Below, piece after piece: positions 21,136 through 28,291 of a DNA stretch of 31,322 nt; position 1 is the first letter of the stretch, and every line of letters starts with the position of its first letter. Origin of the DNA: a virus; IMG/VR virus record IMGVR_UViG_3300012960_000002, positions 1-31,322 of that record. One strand, 5' to 3'. A program made the translations under genes and the position numbers. The notes beneath the pieces are model-generated. The model saw nothing but the letters and a program-made list of their open reading frames with translations, was not told the origin of the DNA and ran no database searches.

Positions 21136-21590
21136 GCGGAGACCCCCTGCAGCTGGCGGCCGATACGGCGGGCCGAGCGGGCGATGTGCGGCTGGGCGGC
21201 GCGCTCGGTGCCATCGGCCCAGTCACCCGCGGGCTTGTAGCCGCGCACGCGCTTGCGGACGATCGTTTTCCCGCCGACCGTGAAGGCGAGCGCCTTCTTT
21301 CGCTTGGGGATGATCGGACCGCGGCCAAACCGCGTGACGCCCGTGTAGGGGAAGCCCTCTTTGGAGCGGACGGTGGACTTCAGCTCGACCGAGAGCCCCG
21401 GGCCGACTCCAGCTCGCAGTCCCCGCGCCAACCCACCGTGCTCGTAGGGCGCGGTCTGCCGCCCGACGCGGACAAGGCGCGGGCCGAGCTCGGTCTTGAA
21501 CTCCCGGAGCATGATGCGGCTTGCCCGGCGCCCACCAAAGAAGTCCCAAGCGCGACCGACGATCTTCTGGGTGAAGGTCACTCGGGGCAT
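21132..21590 (-). CDS. HK97 gp10-like neck/tail-joining protein
   Basis: The 152-aa product is basic and has the pattern of HK97 gp10-type proteins: an N-terminal helix (REFKTELGPRLVRVGRQTAP) and then a strand-rich domain that includes VELKSTVRSKEGFPYTGVTRFG and KRKKALAFTVGGK. It ends in a basic helix (PHIARSARRIGRQL). Such proteins link connector and tail. ATG 21590 overlaps the upstream stop (TGATG). Confidence rests on position and overall pattern. Confidence 0.6.
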   Translation of the reverse strand: MPRVTFTQKIVGRAWDFFGGRRASRIMLREFKTELGPRLVRVGRQTAPYEHGGLARGLRAGVGPGLSVELKSTVRSKEGFPYTGVTRFGRGPIIPKRKKALAFTVGGKTIVRKRVRGYKPAGDWADGTERAAQPHIARSARRIGRQLQGVSA

Positions 21591-21931
21591 CAGGAGCCCC
21601 TCGTCTCTTGCAGGCGAAGCTCGACATGGGGCAGGAAGTCGTGGCGCACGGCAGCGAGGACGCCGAGTCGGCGACCGGGCGGCGCCTCGTCGTCGCCGCT
21701 GCCCGAGCCGGCCTCCAGTTCCTCCTCGGAGTCCACGATGAACAGGCGCCGGTTTGCTTTGCCGATCAGCAGCTCAGCAGACTCGATCTCCGCCTCGCCG
21801 CTCCAGTTCCACACCTTCCCCGCCGGGGTTTCCCGAGGGTCAGGCGTCTCCCAAACAGACAGGCGGATGACGCCGAGGATCTCGTTGGAGGTGCCGGTGA
21901 CCGCGGCGAACTGCCGAAACGGGAGCGTCAC
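21590..21931 (-). CDS. Head closure-like connector protein
   Basis: The 113-aa product is small and beta-rich (FAAVTGTSNEILGVIRLSVW, IESAELLIGKANRRLFIVDS) with the size and position of head-closure or stopper proteins. Residues 75-81 are a Ser-Gly linker with Asp-Asp (GSGSGDD), interrupting what is otherwise a beta domain. GTG 21931 overlaps the upstream stop (GTGA). Confidence 0.5.
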   Translation of the reverse strand: MTLPFRQFAAVTGTSNEILGVIRLSVWETPDPRETPAGKVWNWSGEAEIESAELLIGKANRRLFIVDSEEELEAGSGSGDDEAPPGRRLGVLAAVRHDFLPHVELRLQETRGS

Positions 21932-22608
21932 GCGAGCGCCCCGGCCGCACCGCTCCAGCGGTAGCCCTTGAGCAGTCGCCGGACCCGAGTCGAGACGGCG
22001 GGCTCGCCCTTGCCGAGTTCGATCGAGAGGCCGCCCTGGTTCACCGACGAGAGCCCGAGCGCGCGCGCCGACCGCACGGTGTCAGCGAGGGCATGGCCAT
22101 TGGCGAGCGCCCGGTCCTCCATATCGAAGCGAAGCGCCGTCGTGATCGCCTCCGGGTATTCGTCGTCGGCCCAGCCCCACACGCCCGTCACCTGCACAGT
22201 GCCGGCACCCGCGACAAACAGGGCTCGTGGCCGCTCGCTGTATTCCGCGGCGGCCTGGGCGAGCCAGTTCGTGTTGCCGCCCTCCTCGATGATGCTCAGG
22301 CGGTCGTGCCTGTCGTTCAGCTCCACGTCGCCAGCGTCGATCGCAGCGCCGGCAACGCTCAGGTCGTGTAGGGAGGCAAGGCGGCGCGGAAGGTAGAGGG
22401 TTCGCGACCCGGTGCCATCGATTGCGAGCGTGGTGAACTCGTCGCCCGAGCCTGATGCGCTACCGGCCTCAGCGGTGAAGGATTGGCGACAGTGCCCCTC
22501 GATCGCCAGGATCGCCTCGGCACGAAGTGCGTCCTGCTCGGCCTCGCCGAGCGCTTTCAACTCGGCGTTCGAGGAGGCGTCAACCAGCTCTTTGGTCGTC
22601 GGGTACAT
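21928..22608 (-). CDS. Head-tail connector (adaptor) protein
   Basis: The 226-aa product has an N-terminal helical part (residues 1-45, STTKEL-like start with ALRAEAILAIEGHCRQSF), a beta domain (about 60-160: SRTLYLPRRLASLHDLSVAG and later) and a long helix. This fits gp6/gp15-type adaptors that bind the portal. Residues 49-56 are another Ser-Gly stretch with Asp (GSASGSGD). ATG 22608 lies 10 nt downstream of a late promoter -10 box that is embedded in the end of the glycosyltransferase gene. Confidence 0.6.
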   Translation of the reverse strand: MYPTTKELVDASSNAELKALGEAEQDALRAEAILAIEGHCRQSFTAEAGSASGSGDEFTTLAIDGTGSRTLYLPRRLASLHDLSVAGAAIDAGDVELNDRHDRLSIIEEGGNTNWLAQAAAEYSERPRALFVAGAGTVQVTGVWGWADDEYPEAITTALRFDMEDRALANGHALADTVRSARALGLSSVNQGGLSIELGKGEPAVSTRVRRLLKGYRWSGAAGALA

Positions 22609-22618
22609 CGCCCGACCG

Positions 22619-22645
22619 ACGTTAGACAGGGGCTACGTTGACCCC
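22619..22645 (-). promoter_or_regulatory. Late promoter element, connector genes
   Basis: The minus strand reads GGGTCAACG, 11 nt, TAACGT, CGG, ending 10 nt before ATG 22608. Its upstream box encodes the GVN near the C-terminus of the preceding protein. Confidence 0.75.
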
Positions 22646-23617
22646 GGCTGCTTCTCGGATGGCCTCGGCGGCGCGGTCGGCGGCCTCGCCGCGGTGCGGG
22701 TAGACAGCGGCGACGATCTGCTGTCGACGCCCACGAATCTCGGGCGGGTCGGTCAGCGCGTGCCAGATCGACTCGCCCAGCTCGGGCGGCCGCTCTACCT
22801 GCAGACCCACGTCAGCGAACTCCCAGAAACGCAGCCCGTGCTCGACCTCCCGCCGGTACTCAGGGATGTTCAGCACCACCACAGGCATCACCGTCGCCGC
22901 CTCGTAGAGGGTGCTCGAGCAGTCGTTGACGTAGAGGTCGGCGCGGGCCAGAACGTCACGGAAGTCGGGCACCCACTCGACGCCCATCTTCCCCGCCCAG
23001 CGGGCGAGTCCGTTCTGCATCCGAGGGTGGCCGTGGATGATCAGGTCGTAGGGGCGTTTCGCCCGGACCAGATCTTCTACGGCGCGGCGGTAGTGGCGCC
23101 ATGCGCTCCAGGTCTCGCGGATCTTGTTGCCAGCCTGCTTGGTGTCCCAGTGAAAGGAGATGGCGACGACGGGACGGGCTCCGGGCTCGCGGTGGCGCAC
23201 CGGCAGCTGGTCGAGCTTGGGGCAGCCGACCACGTCGACCGGGATGCTCGGGTAGCTCGCGCGCCAGAGCACGGCGTTGTGCTCGTTGGGCGAGAGGAAG
23301 CGTACGACGCGGTCGAGGCCGGGACCACCCGCATAGCCCTTGTGCTCTCCGGTGACGAAGCCCTGACCGTTGCCGTGGGCCATGTAGACGACAGGTCCCT
23401 TGACGCGGTGGTAATCGCCGCGGGCAGCGCAGACGGTGAGCGTGTCGGCCGGGATCGGCGGGGCGGCGCCCTCGTAGCCGGTGGGAGTGATGCCGAGATC
23501 GAGTGCGTGGTCGACCAGCGCAGTCGGCACGTAGAAGTCGCCGCCGACCTGATGCCACACCGGCGCCAGGTGGTCGATGAAGTGGCGCATCCGGCCGGTG
23601 AAGGCGATGGGGGTCAC
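22622..23617 (-). CDS. GT-B glycosyl/glycerophosphotransferase-like protein
   Basis: The 331-aa product resembles CDP-glycerol glycerophosphotransferases and related GT-B enzymes: an N-terminal Rossmann part with HG (81-82), GCPKLD (131-136), an SFHWDT segment, HGHPR (195-199) and NDCSSTLYEAA (231-241), which matches the donor-binding 'S-S..E' loop. It would transfer a sugar or polyol phosphate in the cytoplasm. Being first-downstream of two other glycosyltransferases within the head module, it may decorate the capsid or modify host wall glycans. ATG/GTG start near 23617 overlaps the previous gene by 4 bases. Confidence 0.75.
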   Translation of the reverse strand: MTPIAFTGRMRHFIDHLAPVWHQVGGDFYVPTALVDHALDLGITPTGYEGAAPPIPADTLTVCAARGDYHRVKGPVVYMAHGNGQGFVTGEHKGYAGGPGLDRVVRFLSPNEHNAVLWRASYPSIPVDVVGCPKLDQLPVRHREPGARPVVAISFHWDTKQAGNKIRETWSAWRHYRRAVEDLVRAKRPYDLIIHGHPRMQNGLARWAGKMGVEWVPDFRDVLARADLYVNDCSSTLYEAATVMPVVVLNIPEYRREVEHGLRFWEFADVGLQVERPPELGESIWHALTDPPEIRGRRQQIVAAVYPHRGEAADRAAEAIREAAGVNVAPV

Positions 23618-24384
23618 CGGTGGTACCGACGATCCGACGGCTTCACGCCGCGCTCGATCTCTTCGGTTTCATCCCCTTTCACGGGTACGTCTAGGGGGTC
23701 CACTGCTCCTTCGGCCACCAGCTCCCGCATCGCCTCAACGTCCCCCCGCGCCGCGACGTAGCGCCCCTGCAAGGCGTGATTCCCAGGCGAGGTCTCGTGT
23801 TTTCCGTCCCGTAGCACGGGGGGGTGCCAGAGGTGGATCAGCGGCTTCCCGCTCTGGCGCCACTCCATGCCGACCAGCGTCCGCAGAGCGTCTCGCCAGG
23901 CGCAGTCCTCGCTCCCCCAGCCCGTGAAGCGCCGGTCGGGTGGCACCTGTTCCAGGGTCTCACGGCGGGCGACGAGAATCCCGCCGCCGGCGTGGCCGCG
24001 GTAGGGACGCTTCTCGGTCGCCAGCGCCTCGGGCGCCCTGCAGCCCGCGAGCAGTTCGCCGGTGGCGATCGGCGTCAGCCGGTGAACCTTCTCGTGCGGA
24101 ACCGCCCACGGCGCCCCTTCGCGCACCGCCTGCACGGCTTCACCGATCCCGTCACACCAGGAGTCGGCGTCGTTGACGATGACGATCTCGCGAGCGTCCG
24201 GCAGGGCGGATCGGATCGCCCCGCCCTTGCACCACTCGCCGTCGCTCGGTGGGCTGACCGCCAGGGCGCTCGCGTCACCCAGCAGATAGCCCGAGTAGCG
24301 CCCCAGCACGTAGTTCAGCGCCGCGGTGCGGTGGTCGCACTCCAGGCCCCAGTGCCAGGGGACGATGACGCTTACGTCGCCCAA
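23614..24384 (-). CDS. GT-A glycosyltransferase (GalNAc-transferase-like)
   Basis: The 256-aa product shows a GT-A fold: SVIVPWHWG near the N-terminus, an Asp-Ala-Asp motif (72-74, VNDADSWCDG) for metal and nucleotide sugar, and GGGILVARRETLEQV ... FTGWGSEDCAWR (155-160). The last is the acceptor/catalytic motif of galactosyl- and GalNAc-transferases. The TTG start at 24384 overlaps the preceding gene by 13 bases. No signal or membrane segment is present, so it should act on intracellular acceptors such as phage structural proteins. Confidence 0.8.
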   Translation of the reverse strand: MGDVSVIVPWHWGLECDHRTAALNYVLGRYSGYLLGDASALAVSPPSDGEWCKGGAIRSALPDAREIVIVNDADSWCDGIGEAVQAVREGAPWAVPHEKVHRLTPIATGELLAGCRAPEALATEKRPYRGHAGGGILVARRETLEQVPPDRRFTGWGSEDCAWRDALRTLVGMEWRQSGKPLIHLWHPPVLRDGKHETSPGNHALQGRYVAARGDVEAMRELVAEGAVDPLDVPVKGDETEEIERGVKPSDRRYHR

Positions 24385-25079
24385 AGCTTCCGTCGCTCTC
24401 GGAGCAATGCCTGGTCGGCGTCCCGGTTGGCCCGGTTTCCCTTGGCATCCGTGTCGTCGACCGGCCGGTTGCCGTGGTCGGGATGCAGGTGCTCGATGAT
24501 CGAGTTGGGAGCGTGGACGAAGAGCCCGCGCGCCTGCGCCGTCTCGCAGAGCTCTACGTCGATGCAGTTGTGGTGGTAACCCTCGTGGAAGACCTTGCCC
24601 GGTTCGTCGACAGTGCCGAGCTTGTCGATGTACCAGCGGGCAACGAGGATCTGCGTCGCGTACCGGCCGGTGCGGGTGTGGCGATTATGCAGATCGTAGG
24701 TCCCGATCACGCCAAAGCTGGGGGCGGGAAAGCTCGTCTCAGACAGGTTCGCGATGACTTCCCGATCTCGCTCCATCGCCTCCTCCCACCAGCGGGGGTG
24801 GAACTTCACGTCGTCGGCCGTCAGCAGCACCCAGGGCTCAGTCGTCGCCGCCACCGCCGCGTTGATCTTGTGCGGGTAGGTCCCGTCCTCCACCATCACC
24901 CGGACGTAGGGCTTGTCGAGGCGCTTGATCTCCCTGTAGGTCTCGGCGTCGTCGCGGTCAAGCACGAACACCACGGAGTAGATGCCCGTGGGAGTGTTGG
25001 CCTCGAGCGACTCCAGCAGCGGCGCCAGGGCGTGGGGCCGGCGCAGCGTGGGAACGAGGATCGCGACCGACGGGGCCAC
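24372..25079 (-). CDS. GT-A (family 2-like) glycosyltransferase
   Basis: The 235-aa product has the typical N-terminus (SVAILVPTLRRPHALAPLL), an Asp pair (VFVLDRDDAE), and the metal-binding region TADDVKFHPRWWEE (about 88-101). It also has a later acceptor-region His/Asp-rich segment (HEGYHHNCIDVELCETA). It lacks membrane segments. GTG 25079 lies 22 bp after the upstream stop, without a clear Shine-Dalgarno sequence. With the next two genes it forms a three-enzyme glycosylation cassette that would build a short glycan stepwise. Confidence 0.8.
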   Translation of the reverse strand: MAPSVAILVPTLRRPHALAPLLESLEANTPTGIYSVVFVLDRDDAETYREIKRLDKPYVRVMVEDGTYPHKINAAVAATTEPWVLLTADDVKFHPRWWEEAMERDREVIANLSETSFPAPSFGVIGTYDLHNRHTRTGRYATQILVARWYIDKLGTVDEPGKVFHEGYHHNCIDVELCETAQARGLFVHAPNSIIEHLHPDHGNRPVDDTDAKGNRANRDADQALLRERRKLWAT

Positions 25080-25100
25080 GGTCAGACAGTCATCGGTGCA

Positions 25101-25862
25101 CTAGCCCTCGACCAGGGTCTCGACGACGATGGTGGGGCCGACCTTGCCGGGGGTGCCGGTGGTGACGGAGACTTTCGGCGCGGTGCCTCCGGTCAGGCCG
25201 GAGCCGTCGGCGGTGATCGCCGCCACGTCTTTGCCGCCCAGCCCGGCCGCGAAGGTGCAGACGTACGGGCCGTTGCCGGAGATTGAGATCTCGTCGTCGG
25301 CGATCGTCGCCAGCGCGCGCAGGGCGGTCTGGACTTCTGCCCCGGTCGCGTTGTATTTGATGCTCGCGGTCTGTGCGCCGCCGAAGGACAGTTTGAAGTT
25401 CCCGCCCGTCGGTGCGCCTTCGACGGTGACGGTCTGGACCTCATTGACGCCGACCCCCGTGCCGGTGATCGCAGCCACGTTGTCGCCCTCGTACTGGCCT
25501 CCTTCGAGGAAGCGGATGCTCCAGGGTCCACCGGTGGCGCCGGTGACGTCGATGTCCCCCGGCCCGATGTTGGAGAGCGCTTCGAGCGCCGTCTTCACCT
25601 GGGCCGCGGTGGCGGTGTCCCGGTTCAGCGCTGCGGTGGTCTGTCCGGAGAAGGTGAGCGTGAAGGTGGTGCCGGCGTCGCCGCCGGTATCGGAGACCCG
25701 CTGGGACTCTTCGGCGGCATGGACGACGCCTTTCTCGACACTCTCGACCTTCGGCAGGTCATCGGTGCCGGTTCCATCCTTCTTCGGGTCCGGCTCATCC
25801 GGGCCGCCTACAGGCCAGCCCGAGTCCTTGCCGGTGACGTGGATGCCCGAGCGCTCGGCCAT
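25101..25862 (-). CDS. Two-repeat decoration/head-fibre-like protein
   Basis: The 253-aa product has an acidic disordered N-terminus (about 1-60) and two tandem beta-rich repeats of about 85-90 residues (roughly 64-148 and 149-240). Each carries FTLTFSGQTTAALNRDTATA or the matching KLSFGGAQTASIKYNATGAE, followed by ..TALEALSNI and a G/D-rich loop. Such domains recur in phage and bacterial surface proteins. Immediately downstream of the capsid gene, a decoration or head-fibre role is likely. It is rich in Thr/Ser and could be the substrate of the adjacent glycosyltransferases. ATG 25862 has GGTAGGA upstream. Confidence 0.65.
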   Translation of the reverse strand: MAERSGIHVTGKDSGWPVGGPDEPDPKKDGTGTDDLPKVESVEKGVVHAAEESQRVSDTGGDAGTTFTLTFSGQTTAALNRDTATAAQVKTALEALSNIGPGDIDVTGATGGPWSIRFLEGGQYEGDNVAAITGTGVGVNEVQTVTVEGAPTGGNFKLSFGGAQTASIKYNATGAEVQTALRALATIADDEISISGNGPYVCTFAAGLGGKDVAAITADGSGLTGGTAPKVSVTTGTPGKVGPTIVVETLVEG

Positions 25863-25872
25863 CGGGTCCTAC

Positions 25873-26877
25873 CTAGAAGCCCGAGCCGGAGCCAGCGCCG
25901 ATGGTGATCGGGTCGAGACCGTGGAGGTCGGCGACGGCCGCCTCTTCCTCGATGATCAGGTCGGCAGTCAGGAAGGTGACGTAGCCGCGCTTGCGCCGCA
26001 TCGCGAGCTCCCAGTCGGTCGCACCGGTAACCCGGTAGCGCTGGGTGTCCCAGGTGATGACGCGGTCGAAGTTCTCGGGGTCGGCCGGGATAATCCGGCC
26101 GTCCGGCATAAACGGGACGCCAGGCATAGGGGCCGAGGCGTCGCTGGCAGCGCCGACGAAGGGCGGGATGCCCAGCGGGAACAGATCCTTTGCCATGAGA
26201 GCGGCGTCGCCGGCAGCCGTCTCGCGATCGGTCAGGTATTCGATCCAGCTCGTCCAGCGGTTCGGAGACATGAACCAGCGCAGGCGGCCCGAGTTGACGT
26301 AGATGTCCGGCATCGCGTACTTGAGCGCGAACCAGACTTCCTTGTCCATCGCTCCGCCGGAGGTGAGACCCTGGGCATCGACGCGGTGAACGTCGGAGCT
26401 GGTCTCGCAGATCTTGAGGATGCCGTCGTCGAGCGAGACGAAGTCGTCGGAGTCTTCTTCGTCGCCGATCCAGTTCAGGTCATCGAGGTCGAGGGCGAAC
26501 TGGCGCGCCATGCGATCGACGATCTTGGGCTCGACCGCCTCGCCCTCGAGGTTGGTGTGGAAGAAGTTCTCCGTGATCTCGAACGGGAGGTGGACGGTCT
26601 TCGCGTCGTACTCGATGTCGTCCGTGGTGATGCCGGCGCGGTAGCCCGTGTCCGTGTTCTCGTTGTGGCGACGGATCAGCCGGGGGCTGTTGCCCATCTT
26701 GGTGAATTCGCCTTTTGGCTCGGGGCCGGGGCGCACCAGGTTGATCGCTTTGCCGAAGGCCGAGACCTCCATGACGCGCTGGATAAAGGCCTTGTCCTGC
26801 TTCGGGTTGAGCTGGCCGCCTGCACCCGTTTCAATCGTGGCCTTCTGGATTTTGGCCAGCAGTTCAGCGCGATTCAT
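25873..26877 (-). CDS. Major capsid protein (HK97 fold)
   Basis: The 334-aa product has an N-terminal helix, an E-loop-like region (LIRRHNENTDTGYRAGITTD), a strand and long helix (HLPFEITENFFHTNLEGEAV, then IVDRMARQFALDLDDLNWIG), and a C-terminal P-domain/A-domain part with VITWDTQRYRVTGATDWELA. There is no large cleaved N-terminal delta domain, so a separate scaffold is needed and is encoded just upstream. It ends GAGSGSGF, one of the Ser-Gly tails. ATG 26877 follows the scaffold stop after two bases. Confidence 0.88.
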   Translation of the reverse strand: MNRAELLAKIQKATIETGAGGQLNPKQDKAFIQRVMEVSAFGKAINLVRPGPEPKGEFTKMGNSPRLIRRHNENTDTGYRAGITTDDIEYDAKTVHLPFEITENFFHTNLEGEAVEPKIVDRMARQFALDLDDLNWIGDEEDSDDFVSLDDGILKICETSSDVHRVDAQGLTSGGAMDKEVWFALKYAMPDIYVNSGRLRWFMSPNRWTSWIEYLTDRETAAGDAALMAKDLFPLGIPPFVGAASDASAPMPGVPFMPDGRIIPADPENFDRVITWDTQRYRVTGATDWELAMRRKRGYVTFLTADLIIEEEAAVADLHGLDPITIGAGSGSGF

Positions 26878-26879
26878 GG

Positions 26880-27212
26880 TTAGACGATCCCCGCAAGGTC
26901 AGGGTCGAGGCCGGCAGCCTCGAACGATTTCGTGATCTCCTCGGGGGTCACCGGATCGGTGTCCTTGGAGCCATCCGTCTGCGAGGAGTCGCCCTCGCCG
27001 AGCTTCTCGACCTTCTCGCCGAGAGCCTTCACGAGAGTGGCGACGTCGCCCAACTCCTTCTTGACGTCCTCGACCGTCGGAGCCTCGGGCTCAGGCTTGA
27101 CCGCCTTGGCGATGTCGGCCACACCGTCGGTGAGCTTGGTGATCCCCTCGGCCAGGTCGGCCTGGGTTTTCTCCAGCTTCTCGAAGCGCTCTTTGGTCTC
27201 GGCGTCAGTCAT
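26880..27212 (-). CDS. Nested scaffold protein from internal in-frame start
   Basis: ATG 27212 (codon 309 of the protease frame) has GGAGAGGA upstream, and a late promoter -10 box ends 13 nt before it. It would yield a 110-aa acidic coiled-coil protein (TDAETKERFEKLEKTQADLA, then VKKELGDVATLVKALGEKVE), the size and composition of a scaffold. Separate expression would supply the excess of scaffold over protease needed for procapsid assembly. The same C-terminus, attached to protease, would target the enzyme into the procapsid. Confidence 0.7.
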   Translation of the reverse strand: MTDAETKERFEKLEKTQADLAEGITKLTDGVADIAKAVKPEPEAPTVEDVKKELGDVATLVKALGEKVEKLGEGDSSQTDGSKDTDPVTPEEITKSFEAAGLDPDLAGIV

Positions 27213-28136
27213 CGTGTCCTCTCCGAAGGTAGGGGTCGGCGGCGTTGACCCATCCGGGGCCGCGCCGAAGGCTTTGGCAAGCGCCTCTTCGCGCTCGGTC
27301 TTCTCGACGGGAACCGTGTCGAGCATCTCCAGCGCCCAGGCTTTGAACTCGTCGCAGGACTCGGAGATCAGGGTCTTGGGGTCGGCCGAGTCCTTGTCGA
27401 TGGGGAAGAAGGCGCCCCACACCGCATCGCGGAAGGCATCGAAGGCGAGTGGCAGAGCCTCATCGAATTCCCGCTGGGCGACGATCTCCCCGAAGGTGCG
27501 ATCCGACTTCTCGACCACCTCCGCGGGAAGGTCGCCCCGCTTCACCAAGACATCAACCACACGTTTCAGCAGGCTTTGTTCGGCCACGGAACCGACGGTA
27601 CGGCCGGCCCGCGTTGACCCCTTGCCCTTCTCGACGAGTTCGCGCACCGCGGTCCCCTCGATCGACACGCCCGTGAATTCGCCCTTCTCGATGGCGGCCT
27701 TGCCGTCCTCGGTCGGGGTGATGGCGATGTACCAGGAGCCCTTGGTGATGGTCTCCCCGTTGACGGTGAAGTCGGCCAGGGCGACGGCGTTCTCGACCAG
27801 CTGACCGAAGGGGTCGAGCGACTCGTGCAGCTTCGTGACGAGCCCGCCGTTGGCCATGAAACGGTGCGCGGCCTTGCGGATCTCATCCTCGCCCGCCCAC
27901 ACGTCATCGATGCCCGGAGCGCTCGCGCCCTGGCCGGGGTTCTCAGCCCAGCCGGGCTCGGCGACGACGCAGTAGACCGTCGACCAGTCCTCGGCTTTCA
28001 CCAGCCGGTGCGTGTTCGTCAGCGTCTCGGCTTCGTCGCCTTCGGCCTTGGTGAGGAAGAAGCGCTTGCGGTTGGCGCCCTTGTCGACGATGGAGATCGC
28101 CTTGATGTCAGCGTCGCGCAGGAGGTGGACCGGCAT
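26880..28136 (-). CDS. Prohead protease (XkdF-like) fused in frame to scaffold
   Basis: The 418-aa product begins MPVHLLRDADIKAISIVDKG and matches XkdF-type phage serine proteases: His104 (VTKLHESLDPFG), then GSWYIAITPTEDGKAAIEKG, and Ser158 in EFTGVSIEG as probable nucleophile. The protease domain covers about residues 1-180. A helical middle (184-300) leads to an acidic coiled-coil C-terminus (309-418) that looks like a scaffold. ATG 28136 lies 6 nt after a late promoter -10 box. A longer ATG at 28226 would run through a strong hairpin and looks non-coding. The layout mirrors lambda C/Nu3. Confidence 0.8.
   Translation of the reverse strand: MPVHLLRDADIKAISIVDKGANRKRFFLTKAEGDEAETLTNTHRLVKAEDWSTVYCVVAEPGWAENPGQGASAPGIDDVWAGEDEIRKAAHRFMANGGLVTKLHESLDPFGQLVENAVALADFTVNGETITKGSWYIAITPTEDGKAAIEKGEFTGVSIEGTAVRELVEKGKGSTRAGRTVGSVAEQSLLKRVVDVLVKRGDLPAEVVEKSDRTFGEIVAQREFDEALPLAFDAFRDAVWGAFFPIDKDSADPKTLISESCDEFKAWALEMLDTVPVEKTEREEALAKAFGAAPDGSTPPTPTFGEDTMTDAETKERFEKLEKTQADLAEGITKLTDGVADIAKAVKPEPEAPTVEDVKKELGDVATLVKALGEKVEKLGEGDSSQTDGSKDTDPVTPEEITKSFEAAGLDPDLAGIV
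27226..27252 (-). promoter_or_regulatory. Late promoter element, scaffold and capsid
   Basis: The minus strand reads TGGGTCAACG, 11 nt, TACCTT, CGG, inside the protease frame and 13 nt before the nested scaffold ATG 27212. Confidence 0.75.
27595..27621 (-). promoter_or_regulatory. Intragenic late promoter element in protease gene
   Basis: The minus strand reads GGGTCAACG, 11 nt, TACCGT, CGG, ending 7 nt before an in-frame GTG (27587, codon 184). It could give a leaderless mRNA for a 235-aa protein lacking the protease domain, and adds transcripts for scaffold and capsid. Confidence 0.7.
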
Positions 28137-28142
28137 GGAGTT

Positions 28143-28169
28143 AGCGTGCCGACCGGCCGCGTTGACCCC
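28143..28169 (-). promoter_or_regulatory. Late promoter element, protease
   Basis: The minus strand reads GGGTCAACG, 11 nt, CACGCT, AA, ending 6 nt before ATG 28136. The hairpin at 28176-28215 lies just upstream. Confidence 0.75.
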
Positions 28170-28175
28170 GAATAG

Positions 28176-28215
28176 CGAAGAGGGGCACAGGTCGCGAGAC
28201 CCGCACCCCTCTTCG
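28176..28215. other. Perfect 10-bp hairpin with inner stem between MuF and protease genes
   Basis: CGAAGAGGGG (28176-28185) is fully complementary to 28206-28215, and GGTC (28190-28193) pairs with GACC (28198-28201) inside. There is no T-tract on either side. It sits between two late promoter elements and so would be in the leader of transcripts from the upstream one. It could act as a terminator-like insulator, RNA processing site or stabiliser. The remaining sequence in 28137-28290 shows no convincing gene. Confidence 0.75.
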
Positions 28216-28264
28216 TGATCCACCATGGCAAGCAGATCGACCGACGTGACAGGCCGGCTTGCTC

Positions 28265-28291
28265 AGTCTCTCGACCACCAGCGTTGACCCC
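28265..28291 (-). promoter_or_regulatory. Late promoter element after the MuF-like gene
   Basis: The minus strand reads GGGTCAACG, 11 nt, GAGACT, GAG, directly overlapping the MuF-like gene's TAG stop. No gene start follows at the usual distance; the next ATG in the protease frame (28226) is 38 nt away. Its RNA would begin with the hairpin region. Confidence 0.65.

Noticed and set aside
22412-23761. 449-aa plus-strand open frame opposite the first glycosyltransferase
   Set aside because: Same shadow effect; the minus frame has clear glycosyltransferase motifs.
25129-26883. 584-aa plus-strand open frame opposite decoration and capsid genes
   Set aside because: Antisense shadow caused by GC-rich third positions; it spans two well-supported minus-strand genes and shows no protein-like pattern.
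28137-28226. N-terminal extension of the protease from ATG 28226
   Set aside because: It would be encoded by the hairpin and promoter element, lacks a ribosome-binding site, and the ATG at 28136 begins with the conserved family-like sequence and follows the promoter at the usual distance.
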